From Gordonia jinhuaensis (lineage in GTDB: Bacteria > Actinomycetota > Actinomycetes > Mycobacteriales > Mycobacteriaceae), in assembly GCF_014639795.1 (NCBI RefSeq), contig NZ_BMGC01000015.1:1-64000 (forward strand): 64,000 nt of DNA, written 5' to 3'. A program made the translations under genes and the position numbers. This document shows, one piece after another, positions 25,778 to 37,955 of the stretch. The notes under the pieces were generated by a model, which was not told the origin of the DNA, did not search any database, and worked only from the letters and a program-made list of their open reading frames with translations. The first letter of the stretch is position 1, and the number at the start of each line of letters is the position of its first letter.

Positions 25778-27681
25778 ATCGAGGCCGGTGAGAAGTCGTC
25801 GGCCACCACGGCGGCGAGTTCGACCAGTGCCCGGCGGGTGTGCTTGTTGAGCAATTCGAGATCGACCTCCGCGCCCTCAGCCAGGTGATCGTCGAACGGA
25901 ATCGTCTGCACCGCACGGCATCGGGTGAGGAAGTGCTGGCCGAGCTGGCGGATGTCGACGGTCGAGGAACCCGACCGCGACGAGCTGAGCACCACGACTG
26001 CGCGTGACACGAGCTTGCCGTATCCGTGTGCCTCGAGCCAGTCGAGTGTGGCACCGGCGCTGCGGGCGCCGTCGATGGCGGGCGAGCTCACCAGGATCAG
26101 GGCATCGGCCAGGTCGAGGACGCCGTTCATCGCGGAGTGACTCAGACCGGTACCGCAGTCGGTGATGATGATGTTGTAGAAGCGCTGCAACACCTTCATG
26201 ACGCCGCGGTAGTCCTCCTCGCTGAACGCCTCGGCGACCGCGGGGTCGCGCTCGGAGGCCAGCACCTCCAGGCGGCTCGGCGCCTGGGAGGTGTGTGCAC
26301 GCACGTCGGAATAGCGGTAGATCGACCCGTCGGCGAGCAGGTCACGCACCGTGGAGGTGGTCTGCTGCGGGACGCGCTGCGCGAGGGTGCCCAGGTCGGG
26401 GTTGGCGTCGACGGCGATCACGCGGTCACCGCGCAGCGAGGCGAAGGTGGAGCCGAGGCCGACGGTGGTGGTGGTCTTGCCGACGCCGCCCTTGAGTGAG
26501 AGCACCGCGATGCGGTAGTCGCCGCGGACCGGCCGGTTCACCCGTTCGACCAGCTGCTTGTAGTAGATGTCGTCGGCCGAGTCACCGGGGTTGATCGCGC
26601 CGCCGGACATCTTGTGGACCGCTCGTCGCCAGCCGCTCTGCGGGGCGCGGCGTGCCTTGCGCAGCAGTGCGACCTCGTCGAGAGTCGAGCCGCTGTTGCC
26701 GATGCCGCTGGGACCCGCACCGTGGCCCGGCGGCGTCTGCGGGGCGCTGGGACGCTGCTGCGGTCCGGTGCCGGGGCCGGGTCCGAAGCCGTGCGGGCCC
26801 TGCGGGCCGGCGGCGAACTGGGGTCCCTGATCGAAGTGCGGTCCTTGCTCGAAATGAGGCGCGCGATCGACGTGCTGTCCCTGATCGTAGGGGCGGGCCT
26901 CGCCGAAGGGCTGTTGTTGGTCGGGGTTGCCGTAAGGCGGTTGCGCGTCAGGTCCCTGATCCCAGCGGGGTGCCGGCGGCTGGTCGAAACCGGGGCGCTG
27001 CTGACCCCACTGGGGCTGATCAAACGAGTGGGGCTGATCGAACGAGTGGGGTTGATCGAAGGAGTGCGGCTGATCGTATCCGGGCTGCCCGTATCCGCCC
27101 TGCGCATATCCCGGCCCGTCGAATCCGGGCCGGTCGTAGGCGCCGGTGTTGCCGTCGTGGCGTCCGGCGCCGGGTGTCTGGGGCGCGGGTGTCTGGGGCG
27201 CGGATGGCTGGGCCCCGGGTGTCTCGGGGCCGGGCTCGGGTGCGACGTTCCACGGGGCCGTCCCGGGTGTTTCGGTATGCCCGAACGCCCCGGGGAAGGG
27301 AGTGGGCGCACCCGTGGGCGGCAGCGTCTCGCCACCGGCGGTCGCGCCCCCGACCACATCGTCACCGATCCGGGGACTGATCCGTTCGGAGAGCTCGGCG
27401 GGGTTCACCCCGGTTCCCGGACGCGGTGCGCCCGGCCCGGCATCGATCGCCTCGTCGAATCCTGCCTGCTCGTCATCGGTGGCCGCCGATTCGGGCACCT
27501 CTGCGGTGTCGCGATGGCGCGCCGAGGCGGGCTCGGCTCCGGGGCGTTCCGGCTCGGCGGCAGGCGTCGGCTCTGCAGCAGCCTCCGACGCAGCCGTCCC
27601 CGGCGCGGGGGCGTCGGCCTCCGGCGTACGGCCTTGCAGCCACGGCGGCGTGGCTGGCATTCCCTGATTCTTCGAGCTCAA
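25747..27681 (-). CDS. MinD/ParA-like ATPase with long disordered N-terminus (EspI/Rv3888c-like)
   Basis: About 644 residues. The first 360 or so are disordered, rich in Pro, Gly, Gln, Ala and Glu, including tandem FDQPHS repeats. The C-terminal half is a deviant Walker ATPase: LSLKGGVGKTTTTVGLGSTF, DANPDLGTLAQRV, and ITDCGTGLSHSAMNGVLDLA. This architecture is typical of mycobacterial MinD-like proteins such as EspI, some linked to type VII secretion, but no ESX gene is nearby. Start options are TTG 27681 with a GGGGGGA site 7 bp upstream, which I prefer, or ATG 27660. A frame start at 27855 is unlikely. Confidence 0.8.
   Translation of the reverse strand: MSSKNQGMPATPPWLQGRTPEADAPAPGTAASEAAAEPTPAAEPERPGAEPASARHRDTAEVPESAATDDEQAGFDEAIDAGPGAPRPGTGVNPAELSERISPRIGDDVVGGATAGGETLPPTGAPTPFPGAFGHTETPGTAPWNVAPEPGPETPGAQPSAPQTPAPQTPGAGRHDGNTGAYDRPGFDGPGYAQGGYGQPGYDQPHSFDQPHSFDQPHSFDQPQWGQQRPGFDQPPAPRWDQGPDAQPPYGNPDQQQPFGEARPYDQGQHVDRAPHFEQGPHFDQGPQFAAGPQGPHGFGPGPGTGPQQRPSAPQTPPGHGAGPSGIGNSGSTLDEVALLRKARRAPQSGWRRAVHKMSGGAINPGDSADDIYYKQLVERVNRPVRGDYRIAVLSLKGGVGKTTTTVGLGSTFASLRGDRVIAVDANPDLGTLAQRVPQQTTSTVRDLLADGSIYRYSDVRAHTSQAPSRLEVLASERDPAVAEAFSEEDYRGVMKVLQRFYNIIITDCGTGLSHSAMNGVLDLADALILVSSPAIDGARSAGATLDWLEAHGYGKLVSRAVVVLSSSRSGSSTVDIRQLGQHFLTRCRAVQTIPFDDHLAEGAEVDLELLNKHTRRALVELAAVVADDFSPASMPRQSEPFFQ
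27017..27070. repeat. Three 18-bp tandem coding repeats (FDQPHS)
   Basis: About three copies of an 18-bp unit, on the plus strand close to TGGGGCTGATCGAACGAG, encode Phe-Asp-Gln-Pro-His-Ser repeated in the disordered part of the ATPase. Copies differ by one or two bases. Expansion by replication slippage is the likely origin. Confidence 0.8.
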
Positions 27682-27917
27682 CGAGTCGTCCCCCCCAGTA
27701 GTGACGTGTTGCGGCGGAGTCCGAAAAGACCGCGCACAGCTGTCGCGCGCATAGTACGAAGCGCATACTAGCGCGTCATCAGGCCTGCTCGCGAAGCCGG
27801 ATGCGCTGGTATCGGTCGTTTGACTGACCCTGACGTGACTGCGGCCGCCCGCCACGTCCGCCCGCGAAAAACGACGATAAGGTTCGCGAGTCCGATCCGC
27901 GTCGAAGGGAGATCAGT

Positions 27918-28868
27918 ATGTCCGCGGAAGGTTCGACCAAGGCGATCCTGGCCGCGTTGACGGCCAACGCGGGTATCGCCGTGGCCAAGTTCGCGGGCTT
28001 CGCGATCACCGGCTCGTCGTCGATGCTCGCCGAGGGTGTCCACTCGGTTGCCGACACCTCCAACCAGGCGCTGCTGCTGTTCGGTCAGCGACAGGCGCGC
28101 AAGGATGCCGACCAGCTCCATCCCTTCGGATATGCGCGCAGCCGGTACTTCTATTCATTCGTGGTGGCGCTGGTGCTGTTCAGCCTGGGTTCGCTGTTCG
28201 CGATCTACGAGGGCATCGAGAAGGTGGAGCACCCCCACGAACTCGACTCACCGCTGGTGGCCGTGGTCATCCTGGTGATCGCGATCGTGCTCGAGGGATA
28301 CAGCTTCCTCACCGCGTCCAAGGAGTCGAAGAAGCTCCGCAACGGCACCTCGTGGTGGCGCTTCATCCGTACCACCCGCAACCCCGAGCTGCCGGTCGTG
28401 CTGCTGGAGGACTCCGGCGCGCTGGTGGGTCTGGTACTGGCGTTGGCCGGTGTGGGGCTGTCGACGGCCACCGGCGACGGACGCTGGGACGGTATCGCGA
28501 CCATCGGCATCGGCATCCTGCTCGGCGTGATCGCCATCGTGCTCATCGTGGAGATGCAGAGCCTGCTCATCGGCGAGGGTGTCACCGTGGAGGATGAGAA
28601 GGTGCTGCGCGCCGCGCTCACCGGCGACGGTGTCGACCGCGTGATCCACATGAAGACGCAGTATCTGGGACCCGATGAGCTCTTGGTGGCCGCGAAGATC
28701 GCGATTCCTGCCGGTGCCGATGCACAGACCATCGCCACCGCGATCGACAGGGCCGAGAAGCGTGTCCGCGAGGCGCTGCCCGCGGCCCGGGTCATCTATC
28801 TCGAACCCGACATCGACCGTGGCGAGGCGGCGGTGCCCTCGTCACCCTCGTCACCGCCGTCCTCCTAG
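27918..28868 (+). CDS. Cation diffusion facilitator transporter
   Basis: A 316-residue CDF-family exporter with six helices, TM2 containing GSSSMLAEGVHSVADTSNQA, where His and Asp form half of the metal site, and TM5 VLLEDSGALVGLVLALAG with Asp. The C-terminal cytoplasmic ferredoxin-like domain is present (residues about 215-300). It probably exports Zn2+, Mn2+ or Fe2+ against protons. GGGAG lies 7 bp before the ATG. The last residues are a Ser/Pro run from a 9-bp repeat. Divergent from the MinD-like gene. Confidence 0.88.
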   Translation: MSAEGSTKAILAALTANAGIAVAKFAGFAITGSSSMLAEGVHSVADTSNQALLLFGQRQARKDADQLHPFGYARSRYFYSFVVALVLFSLGSLFAIYEGIEKVEHPHELDSPLVAVVILVIAIVLEGYSFLTASKESKKLRNGTSWWRFIRTTRNPELPVVLLEDSGALVGLVLALAGVGLSTATGDGRWDGIATIGIGILLGVIAIVLIVEMQSLLIGEGVTVEDEKVLRAALTGDGVDRVIHMKTQYLGPDELLVAAKIAIPAGADAQTIATAIDRAEKRVREALPAARVIYLEPDIDRGEAAVPSSPSSPPSS

Positions 28869-29030
28869 GCGGCCCTCCCACCGTCCTCATGCTGAGGCGT
28901 CGCCCGGTCGTCGAGACCGTCGTGGGCCGGAGTGTCACACGCATTCGTCGAATGCCGTTGTGAGAGGCACATTCCAGGTACGTTCGAACGGTTCGGCATC
29001 ACCGGCAGTATCCACGTGCGAGGAGACGTC

Positions 29031-30548
29031 GTGACCACAGCACGCAGCCCCTGGCGACGGGTGAAGACCGTCGAGCAGTCAATGGCCGACACCGACGACC
29101 CCGGCACCAAGCTCAAGAAGAGTCTCACCTGGTGGGACCTCACCGTCTTCGGGGTCTCGGTGGTGATCGGTGCGGGCATTTTCACCGTGACCGTCTCCAC
29201 CGCCGGCGACAAGGCCGGACCGGCGATCTCGCTGTCATTCGTCATGGCTGCGGTCGCGTGTGCGTTCGCTGCGCTGTGTTACGCCGAATTCGCCTCTGCA
29301 GTACCGGTTGCCGGGTCGGCCTACACCTTCGGATATGCGACCTTCGGTGAGGTTCTCGCCTGGATCCTGGGGTGGGATCTCATCTTGGAGTTCGCGGTCG
29401 GCGCGGCCGTGGTGTCCAAGGGCTGGTCGAGCTATCTCGGCACGGTGTTCGGGTTCAGTGGCGGCGCGGTCGACGTGGGCGGGTGGACCATCGACTGGGG
29501 TGCGATCCTCATCGTCGCGGTGGTCACCACGTTGCTGGTGGTGGGCACCAAGCTCAGCTCCACCGTCAGCGCGGTGATCACCGCGATCAAGATCGGCGTG
29601 GTGCTGCTGGTGATCGTGGTGGGCTTCTTCTACATCAAGACCGAGAACTTCCACCCCTACATCCCGCCGGCCACCGACAGCGGCAGCGACAAAGCCAGCG
29701 TGGACTCCACGGTGTTCTCGCTGATGACCGGGGCCGGTGGCGAGCACTACGGCTGGTACGGCGTGCTGGCGGCGGCCTCGATCGTGTTCTTCGCGTTCAT
29801 CGGCTTCGACGTGGTGGCTACCACGGCCGAGGAGACCAAGGATCCGGCCAAGGACGTGCCGCGCGGCATCCTCACGTCGCTGGCGATCGTCACCGTGCTC
29901 TACGTGCTGGTGACGATCGTGGTCACCGGGATGGTCAACTACAAACAACTGGCCACCGAGGGCGGGGCCTCGCGCAATCTCGCGTATGTGTTCGGGCAGA
30001 ACGGTGTCACCTGGGCGGAGAAGATCATCGCCGTCGGCGCGCTGGCCGGTCTGACCACCGTGGTGATGGTGCTGATGCTGGGGCAGTCCCGCGTGCTGTT
30101 CGCCATGTCGCGCGACAACCTGCTGCCGCGTGGACTCGCCAAGACCAGCAGATTCGGCACGCCCGCGCGCATCCAGATCCTCATCGGCGTGATCGTCGCG
30201 GTGGTCGCCGGATTCTTCCCGATCGATCGCCTCGAGGAGATGGTGAACGTGGGCACGCTGTTCGCGTTCATCGTGGTGGCCGCCGGAGTGATCGTGTTGC
30301 GGCGCAAGCAGCCTGACCTCCCGCGCGGCTTCCGGGTCCCGCTGATGCCGCTCATCCCGATCCTGGCGATCCTGAGCTGTCTGTGGCTGATGCTCAACCT
30401 GTCGGCGCTCACCTGGATCCGGTTCGTGGTGTGGATGGCGATCGGTGCGCTGGTGTACGTGTTCTACGGCATGCGCCACTCACTGGTCGGCAGACGTGAC
30501 CGCGGCGAGAAACCCGAGACGGTGTCGACGGCACACTCCTCGAACTGA
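29031..30548 (+). CDS. APC-family amino-acid permease
   Basis: A 505-residue amino-acid/polyamine permease with about 12 helices, related to the cationic amino-acid/YfnA type. TM1 contains VFGVSVVIGAGIFTVTVSTA with the GAGIF substrate-binding break, and TM6 has FFAFIGFDVVATTAEETKDP, a family signature. I use GTG 29031 because GAGGAG lies 5 bp upstream; the frame from 28932 adds a non-homologous tail. No transport specificity can be given. Its stop is duplicated by a 20-bp repeat. Confidence 0.88.
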   Translation: MTTARSPWRRVKTVEQSMADTDDPGTKLKKSLTWWDLTVFGVSVVIGAGIFTVTVSTAGDKAGPAISLSFVMAAVACAFAALCYAEFASAVPVAGSAYTFGYATFGEVLAWILGWDLILEFAVGAAVVSKGWSSYLGTVFGFSGGAVDVGGWTIDWGAILIVAVVTTLLVVGTKLSSTVSAVITAIKIGVVLLVIVVGFFYIKTENFHPYIPPATDSGSDKASVDSTVFSLMTGAGGEHYGWYGVLAAASIVFFAFIGFDVVATTAEETKDPAKDVPRGILTSLAIVTVLYVLVTIVVTGMVNYKQLATEGGASRNLAYVFGQNGVTWAEKIIAVGALAGLTTVVMVLMLGQSRVLFAMSRDNLLPRGLAKTSRFGTPARIQILIGVIVAVVAGFFPIDRLEEMVNVGTLFAFIVVAAGVIVLRRKQPDLPRGFRVPLMPLIPILAILSCLWLMLNLSALTWIRFVVWMAIGALVYVFYGMRHSLVGRRDRGEKPETVSTAHSSN

Positions 30549-30573
30549 CGGGCCACTCCTCGGACTGGCGGGC
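30534..30573. repeat. 20-bp tandem duplication spanning the permease stop
   Basis: CACTCCTCGAACTGACGGGC (30534-30553) is followed by CACTCCTCGGACTGGCGGGC, with two mismatches. The first copy contains the TGA stop of the permease gene. Confidence 0.8.
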
Positions 30574-30726
30574 CGGTGCCCGCCGGACGGGTGTGGTCGA
30601 TCGGGTGTGGGTACCGCCGCAGGTGGGCGCGACTCTTCGTTAGCCTTGTGCTGTACGGCGACCACCCAACACGCGACGCGTCGCGGATGTCGCCCGCCCA
30701 CACAATCGAGCCGCAGGAGATAGTGC

Positions 30727-32199
<1,473 letters not shown>

Positions 32200-32243
32200 T
32201 CGCCCGCCGGGGATCTCGGCATCCGCGCCCGTCCAGGCGGCCC

Positions 32244-32786
32244 TCAGAGGCCGACTGCGGGCGCGGTGTCGCAGGTGACCCACCCGGTGGCACCGTGTAC
32301 GAAGGTGGTGGTCGATCCGGTCGCCGGGAGTGTCAGAGCCGAGTCGGCGGCACCGGTGCGACGCAGCGCCACGGTCGCGGTGGCGATGTCGCCGTCGACA
32401 CTGATCGCCGACACCGAGGCCAGTTGCAGGTGTCCGCCGGCGGGTCCGAGGGCTGCCACGATCTGACCGGCCGACACGGCCTGAGCCGGACACATGGTCG
32501 CGGCGAGCGCGGTGGCGTCCCGCGACTCGAGCGCGGCGACCTGCTCGGCGACGACGTTGCGGATGAGGGTGGCCGGCCCGGCTGGGGCCGGTCGTAGACC
32601 GAGGGCCAAGGCGATGACAGCGACGCTGGTGACCACCACCCCGGCGAGGACCGCGACGAGCGCGGCCCGTTCGTGGTGCGGGTGTGCATTCGCGACTGCC
32701 ACATCACCGACTGCTGCATCACGACCAGAGGCATGTCGTGGATGCCCGGGCAGCGCGATGGTCGGCAACGACAACGGTGTGGCCAT
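32244..32786 (-). CDS. Membrane-anchored hypothetical protein
   Basis: A 180-residue protein I do not recognise. A cytoplasmic N-terminus of about 40 residues, one helix (AALVAVLAGVVVTSVAVIAL), then an extracytoplasmic part of 115 residues with two cysteines (MCPAQ and VTCDT) that may form a disulfide. The mature part resembles the mycobacterial Mce-associated/NTF2-like small exported proteins only in layout. GAGGAG precedes the ATG. It is convergent with sahH. The gap 32787-33015 before tmk shows nothing clear. Confidence 0.7.
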   Translation of the reverse strand: MATPLSLPTIALPGHPRHASGRDAAVGDVAVANAHPHHERAALVAVLAGVVVTSVAVIALALGLRPAPAGPATLIRNVVAEQVAALESRDATALAATMCPAQAVSAGQIVAALGPAGGHLQLASVSAISVDGDIATATVALRRTGAADSALTLPATGSTTTFVHGATGWVTCDTAPAVGL

Positions 32787-33015
32787 CGCTCCTCCTCACG
32801 ACCGTTCCCAGCTACGGTGGGAGCGGCGAGCGGTGATGCGCCGGGTCGGAACGCCCCGCACATCCACCACGCTAGGAGCGAAGTGTGAGTTCGCTGTCGT
32901 GAATTGCGGCTTAGGTACAGACCGTCACGTGAACGTTATTCAATCTCCACCGGCTGTGCGCGGGGCCGGTGCGGGTGGCCGGACCGTCGCGCCGGCCGGA
33001 GGTCAGTCCCGGGGG

Positions 33016-33666
33016 TCAGTCGAGGACGGCGGTGACCGCCTCGGCCGCGGTGTCGGCGTCCACCACCGACCACGGCGACATCCAGCCCCGCGCGGCGAGC
33101 CCCTCGTAGACGGCGAAGGTGCGTCGCTGCAGCGAATCGTCGCGTTCGTAGTGATCACGCGCCCGGGTGGGGTCGGCCTGGGCGCGTCCGCTGGCCCGCA
33201 CACCCGCCACCTCGGCGCCGACATCGAGCAACAGCTGATGATCGGGGACGGGCACACCGAAGCGGTGGAACTCGAGTTCGCCGATCCAGTCGACGATCTC
33301 GGAGTCGGCGCCGACATCGAGCCGTGCGGCGCTGTAGGCCGCATTGGAGGCGACGTAGCGGTCGAGGAGCACCAGATCGTGGGTGGCGAGCAGTCCGCGG
33401 ATGTCTGCCGCGGCGTCGCGCCGGTCGATGGCGAACAGCAGTGCCATCGCGTTGACACTGGTCCGCAGGTCGCCGTGCTCGCCGTGCAGTGCCTCTGCGG
33501 CGATGTCGGCGGCGTCGGACTCGCCGTAACGCGGGAAGGCCAGCGTCGCCACGCGCGCGCCCGCACCGGTGAACCGTGCGACGAGGGATTCGGTGAGAGT
33601 CCGCTTACCCGACCCGTCGAGCCCTTCGATCGCCACCAGAGATCCCACGTCGGCGATCGTAACCAC
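33016..33666 (-). CDS. tmk: dTMP kinase
   Basis: Thymidylate kinase phosphorylates dTMP to dTDP for DNA synthesis. About 216 residues: P-loop IEGLDGSGKRT, VATLAFPRYGESDAADIAAE, the DR motif LLDRYVASNAAYSAARLDVG, and QADPTRARDHYERDDSLQRR. This is the mycobacterial form with the FPRYG insertion. Two GTG starts (33666 and 33648) fit; the second begins next to the homology. Longer frames to 34206 overlap mtrA and are rejected. It is divergent from mtrA, the order seen in M. tuberculosis Rv3247c-Rv3246c. Confidence 0.93.
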   Translation of the reverse strand: MVTIADVGSLVAIEGLDGSGKRTLTESLVARFTGAGARVATLAFPRYGESDAADIAAEALHGEHGDLRTSVNAMALLFAIDRRDAAADIRGLLATHDLVLLDRYVASNAAYSAARLDVGADSEIVDWIGELEFHRFGVPVPDHQLLLDVGAEVAGVRASGRAQADPTRARDHYERDDSLQRRTFAVYEGLAARGWMSPWSVVDADTAAEAVTAVLD

Positions 33667-33786
33667 ACCGCGGCGCCATCGGCGGCAGGCCGCGCGCGCC
33701 ACGCACGTACCGGTGCCGGGTGTCGCCGGGCTGCTCATCGGCGTGGCAGATCTCGCGAACTTACGGCGAAGTGACACCATGTTGTT

Positions 33787-34464
33787 ATGAAGCCGAGGAT
33801 TCTGGTTGTCGACGACGACGCGGCGTTGGCGGAGATGCTCACGATCGTGCTGCGCGGCGAGGGATTCGAGCCCTACGTCGTCGGCGATGGCACGCAGGCG
33901 TTGTCGGCTGTCCGTGAGATCCGGCCCGATCTGGTGCTTCTGGACCTGATGCTGCCCGGTATGAACGGCATCGACGTGTGCCGGGTGCTGCGTGCGGACT
34001 CCGGTGTGCCGATCGTGATGCTCACGGCCAAGTCGGACACCGTCGACGTGGTCCTCGGGCTGGAGTCCGGCGCCGACGACTACATGGTCAAACCGTTCAA
34101 GCCCAAGGAACTCGTCGCTCGGGTGCGCGCCCGTCTGCGGCGCACCGACGACGAGCCCAGCGAGGTGCTGGCGATCGGGCCGGTGCAGATCGACGTTCCC
34201 GCACACAAGGTGACCAGGGACGGCAAGCTCATCTCGCTGACACCCCTAGAATTCGATCTGTTGGTCGCCCTGGCTCGCAAACCGCGGCAGGTGTTCACGC
34301 GCGACGTGCTGCTGGAGCAGGTGTGGGGCTACCGCCATCCGGCCGACACCCGGCTGGTGAACGTCCACGTACAGAGGTTGCGGGCAAAAGTGGAGATCGA
34401 TCCGGAGAATCCTGAAATCGTGTTGACCGTGAGGGGGGTCGGCTACAAGGCCGGCCCGCCGTGA
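33787..34464 (+). CDS. mtrA: Two-component response regulator MtrA
   Basis: An OmpR-type regulator of 225 residues, essential in mycobacteria, controlling cell-wall and replication-linked genes. Its receiver domain has the phosphoacceptor Asp53 in [18 protein letters not shown] and the acid pair VVDDD. The C-terminal winged helix ([33 protein letters not shown]) binds DNA. The short upstream gap of 120 bp holds no clear -10/-35. The 3' end overlaps mtrB by 4 bp, so the pair is coupled. Confidence 0.97.
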   Translation: MKPRILVVDDDAALAEMLTIVLRGEGFEPYVVGDGTQALSAVREIRPDLVLLDLMLPGMNGIDVCRVLRADSGVPIVMLTAKSDTVDVVLGLESGADDYMVKPFKPKELVARVRARLRRTDDEPSEVLAIGPVQIDVPAHKVTRDGKLISLTPLEFDLLVALARKPRQVFTRDVLLEQVWGYRHPADTRLVNVHVQRLRAKVEIDPENPEIVLTVRGVGYKAGPP

Positions 34465-36161
34465 TCCGTCGATCGCGCAGACGAGTCAACGGGACCTTCG
34501 GAAGGGTTCTGCGCCGTATCGCGGCGTGGGCCCGCCGTGCCGGACACATGTGGCGGCGGTCGCTGCAGCTGCGTGTCGTCGTGTCGACCCTGCTGCTGTC
34601 ACTGGTGGTGCTGTCGGTTCTCGGATTCGTGCTCACCAGTCAGATCACCGATCGGCTGCTCGACCAGAAGCTGCGCGGGGCCACCGAGGAGGTCGAACGG
34701 GCGCGCATCGCCGTCGAACGCGACCTCTCCGGTGCCGAGACCGGGGCGTCGGTGGAGAACCGGCTGCGCCAGACCCGCTCGATCCTCACCGACCGTGACT
34801 CCGACGCCACCAGCACCACCTCCGGGGTGATCGGCGCCTTCGACACCGTGCTGATCGTGCCCAACTCCGGGCCCGCGTCGTTCACCGGAGTCGGGCCCAC
34901 GAGTGAGATCCCCGAGAATCTGCGCGAGATGGTGCAGGGCGGGCAGGTGGCCTATCGCTATTCCACGGTCACCGAGCAGTCGGGTCGTACGGTTCCCGCG
35001 TTGATCATCGGCACGCCGGTGAACTCGGGTATCGCCGGACTCGAGCTGTACCTGGTGTTCCCGCTGGCCAACGAGCAGCGCACCGTTGAACTCGTGCGCG
35101 GCACGCTATACACCGGCGGCCTGGTGCTGCTGGGTCTGCTCGCGGCCATCGCCTGGCTGGTGTCGAGGCAGGTGGTGATCCCGGTGCGTTCGGCGTCGCG
35201 GATTGCCGTCCGCTTCGCCGACGGCCGGCTCAAGGAACGGATGCCGGTGCGTGGCGAGGACGACATGGCGCGCCTGGCCATGTCGTTCAACGACATGGCC
35301 GAGAGCCTGTCCAAACAGATCCAGCATCTCGAGGAGTTCGGCAGTCTCCAGCGCCAGTTCACCTCCGACGTCAGTCATGAGTTGCGCACGCCGCTGACCA
35401 CCGTGCGGATGGCCTCTGACGTGCTCTACGAGGGCCGCGACGAACTCGATCCGGTGCGTAAACGCTCGGTCGAACTGCTCGACAAGGAGCTGGGCCGATT
35501 CGAGATGCTGCTCAACGAGTTGCTCGAGATCTCCCGACACGATGCCGGTGTCGCAGAACTGTCGGCGGAATCGATCAACATGAGCCTGCCGATCAACGCC
35601 GCCGTCGACACCGTGGCGAGGCTGGCACAGGAGACCGAGACCGAGGTGGTGCTCGACCTGCCGGAGGAGCCGGTGATCGCCGAGGTCGACCCGCGCCGGG
35701 TCGAACGCGTACTGCGCAATCTGCTGGCCAATGCGATCGACCACGGCGAGCAGAAGCCGGTGGTGCTGACGATGCGCGCCGACGACGATGCGGTGGCGAT
35801 CACCGTGCGCGACCACGGCATCGGTCTGCGTCCGGGGGAGGAGAAGCTGGTGTTCAACCGGTTCTGGCGTTCGGACCCGTCGCGGTTCCGGCGCTCGGGC
35901 GGTACCGGACTGGGCCTGGCGATCTCCATCGAGGATGCGCGGCTGCATCAGGGCAGGCTCGAGGCGTGGGGTGAGCCCGGCGACGGCGCCAACTTCCGCC
36001 TCACCCTCCCGTTGGTGCGGGGCCACAAGGTCTACACGAGTCCGCTGCCACTGCGACCCGTCGATGCCGGCTCATCGGTCGTGGGCGAGGCCGCGCCGGC
36101 GGGGCCCGTGACCGGCCCGCGGGCCGGTGGCGAGGACTCGCGGAAGGGCGTCGGGGCGTGA
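34461..36161 (+). CDS. mtrB: Sensor histidine kinase MtrB
   Basis: Partner of MtrA, 566 residues. There are two helices (about residues 35-55 and 215-235) around an extracytoplasmic sensor, then a HAMP linker, the H-box [20 protein letters not shown] with the phosphorylated His, and the ATPase boxes [24 protein letters not shown] and [13 protein letters not shown] 50-residue tail follows. GTG 34461 overlaps the mtrA stop. The gene overlaps lpqB by 4 bp; LpqB is a known extracytoplasmic partner of MtrB in mycobacteria. Confidence 0.97.
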   Translation: MIRRSRRRVNGTFGRVLRRIAAWARRAGHMWRRSLQLRVVVSTLLLSLVVLSVLGFVLTSQITDRLLDQKLRGATEEVERARIAVERDLSGAETGASVENRLRQTRSILTDRDSDATSTTSGVIGAFDTVLIVPNSGPASFTGVGPTSEIPENLREMVQGGQVAYRYSTVTEQSGRTVPALIIGTPVNSGIAGLELYLVFPLANEQRTVELVRGTLYTGGLVLLGLLAAIAWLVSRQVVIPVRSASRIAVRFADGRLKERMPVRGEDDMARLAMSFNDMAESLSKQIQHLEEFGSLQRQFTSDVSHELRTPLTTVRMASDVLYEGRDELDPVRKRSVELLDKELGRFEMLLNELLEISRHDAGVAELSAESINMSLPINAAVDTVARLAQETETEVVLDLPEEPVIAEVDPRRVERVLRNLLANAIDHGEQKPVVLTMRADDDAVAITVRDHGIGLRPGEEKLVFNRFWRSDPSRFRRSGGTGLGLAISIEDARLHQGRLEAWGEPGDGANFRLTLPLVRGHKVYTSPLPLRPVDAGSSVVGEAAPAGPVTGPRAGGEDSRKGVGA

Positions 36162-37954
36162 GTCGTCGCAGATCTGAGAAGTCGATGCGTCCGGTGCCGC
36201 GGCATGCGCGCCGACGGTCGGCGACGGTGTCGGCCGTACTGGTCGGGCTGCTGGTGCTGGTCCTGAGTGGCTGTGTGTCGATCCCGAATTCATCGAGTCC
36301 GCAGCCGATCGAGTCACTGGAACGTCACGACGTGGTGCCCTCGGCGCCCCGTCCGAGCCCGGGGATGGATCCCGAGTCGCTGGTGCGCTCATTCCTCAAG
36401 GCGACCGCCAACCCGGCCTCCGGGCATGTCGCCGCCCGCCAGTTCCTCACCTCGTCGGCGATGCGCGATTGGGACGATCGCGGCGACACGATCATCATCT
36501 CCGACATCAACGTGCTCATCGACGAGCGCAGTGACACCACGTTTTCGATACGGGTGGTGGGTGACAACGACGGGAGCCTGGGCTCCGACGGTCATCTGAC
36601 CCCGGGCAGCGGCCGGGTGGAGACCCGGCTGACCCTGATCCGCGAGAACGGTCAGTGGCGTATCGACAGCCTGCCCTCGGGTGTGTTGCTCGACCGTTCG
36701 GTGTTCCAGTCGCTCTACCGTTCCCAGCAGCTGTACTTCCCCAACCACGACGGCGACACGCTGACACCTGACCCACGCTGGCTGTTCCAGCCGGGCAGTC
36801 AGCTCGCCGACCAGCTGGTGGGCTACCTCGTGCAGGGTCCCTCCGCCAGTATCGGACCGGCTGTGCAGAATCCGATCCCCGCGGGTGCGTCACTGCGCGG
36901 GTCGATCGATGTGGCGACGGGAAGCGGTGTGGAACTGGACTTCTCGGGTCTCAGTGATCTGTCGGAGAAGACGAGGGAACTGCTGGCCGCCGAGGTGATC
37001 TGGACGCTGGCCAAGGCCGACGTCGCCGGTCCCTACCGCATCGACGCCGACGGCGCTCCGTTGATGGATCGATATGCCGACGGCTGGGCGATCGGTGACG
37101 TTGGCGAATACGATCCGTCGCCGGCGCCGAGTTCGACCATCGGGCTGCACGTGATCCGCGACGGAGCATTGTTGCGTCAGGTCGACGACTCGACGCTCAC
37201 CCCGGTGACGGGGACCTTGGGCAGCGCGCGAGGGCTGTTGTCGGCGGCGATCTCCTCGGACGACCAGCGCGCGGCCGGGGTGATCCACGACGACGGCGCC
37301 GGTGGCAACGGGGCCATGATCCTGGCGGTGGGCGCCTACAACTCCGACGACCGGGAGGTGGCACGGGGTGCGACCATCACCCGACCGTCCTTCGAGGGCG
37401 GCCACAACACTGTGTGGGCGGTGATCGACGGGCGGGTGACCGCGGCGGTCACCGACCCGACGACCGGCCAGACAGTGGTCAATCCGGTCGATGCCTCGAG
37501 TGTTCCGGGTGTCGCACGCGGCGCGATCACCGAGCTGCAAGTGTCGCGGGACAGTTCGCGGGCGGCGATGATCGTCGGCGGGCAGGTGGTGGTGGCCGCC
37601 ATCGCGCACGGTTCCGACGGCAAGATGTCGCTGGTGCAACCGGGTCGGCTCGGGCTGAATCTGTCGGGTGAGGCGGTGTCGCTGGACTGGGTGTCTGGCG
37701 ACACCCTGGTGGTCGCCCTCGACGATCAGGACAACCCGATCGTGCAGATCCCGATCAACGGCAGTCCCGCGGTGGGCCTGCTCAACACCAACCTGACCCC
37801 GCCGGTGCGGGCGGTGGTCGCCGACACCTCCACGATCTACGCCGGTGACAGCCGAGGCGTCCTACGGCTGGGAACCACCAACGGTGAGCCCGATCAGTAC
37901 TGGAACGAGGTGGGTCCGACAATGGGCACCCTCGCCATTCCGGTGTTGCCCTGA
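36158..37954 (+). CDS. lpqB: Lipoprotein LpqB
   Basis: An exported lipoprotein of 598 residues that modulates MtrB in mycobacteria. The signal peptide has the lipobox [14 protein letters not shown] (Cys near residue 38). The mature protein has a GerMN domain (about residues 170-320; [18 protein letters not shown]) followed by a beta-propeller-like C-terminal domain. GTG 36158 overlaps the mtrB stop. Downstream is a tandem duplication rather than a clear terminator. Confidence 0.95.
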   Translation: MSRRRSEKSMRPVPRHARRRSATVSAVLVGLLVLVLSGCVSIPNSSSPQPIESLERHDVVPSAPRPSPGMDPESLVRSFLKATANPASGHVAARQFLTSSAMRDWDDRGDTIIISDINVLIDERSDTTFSIRVVGDNDGSLGSDGHLTPGSGRVETRLTLIRENGQWRIDSLPSGVLLDRSVFQSLYRSQQLYFPNHDGDTLTPDPRWLFQPGSQLADQLVGYLVQGPSASIGPAVQNPIPAGASLRGSIDVATGSGVELDFSGLSDLSEKTRELLAAEVIWTLAKADVAGPYRIDADGAPLMDRYADGWAIGDVGEYDPSPAPSSTIGLHVIRDGALLRQVDDSTLTPVTGTLGSARGLLSAAISSDDQRAAGVIHDDGAGGNGAMILAVGAYNSDDREVARGATITRPSFEGGHNTVWAVIDGRVTAAVTDPTTGQTVVNPVDASSVPGVARGAITELQVSRDSSRAAMIVGGQVVVAAIAHGSDGKMSLVQPGRLGLNLSGEAVSLDWVSGDTLVVALDDQDNPIVQIPINGSPAVGLLNTNLTPPVRAVVADTSTIYAGDSRGVLRLGTTNGEPDQYWNEVGPTMGTLAIPVLP

Positions 37955-37955
37955 C

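Noticed and set aside
28932-29030. N-terminal extension of the amino-acid permease
   Set aside because: The added 33 residues are not permease-like and a GAGGAG site sits right before GTG 29031.
30549-30726. SAH riboswitch before sahH
   Set aside because: I looked for the conserved pseudoknot segments and found no matching layout; the region shows only weak GC hairpins.
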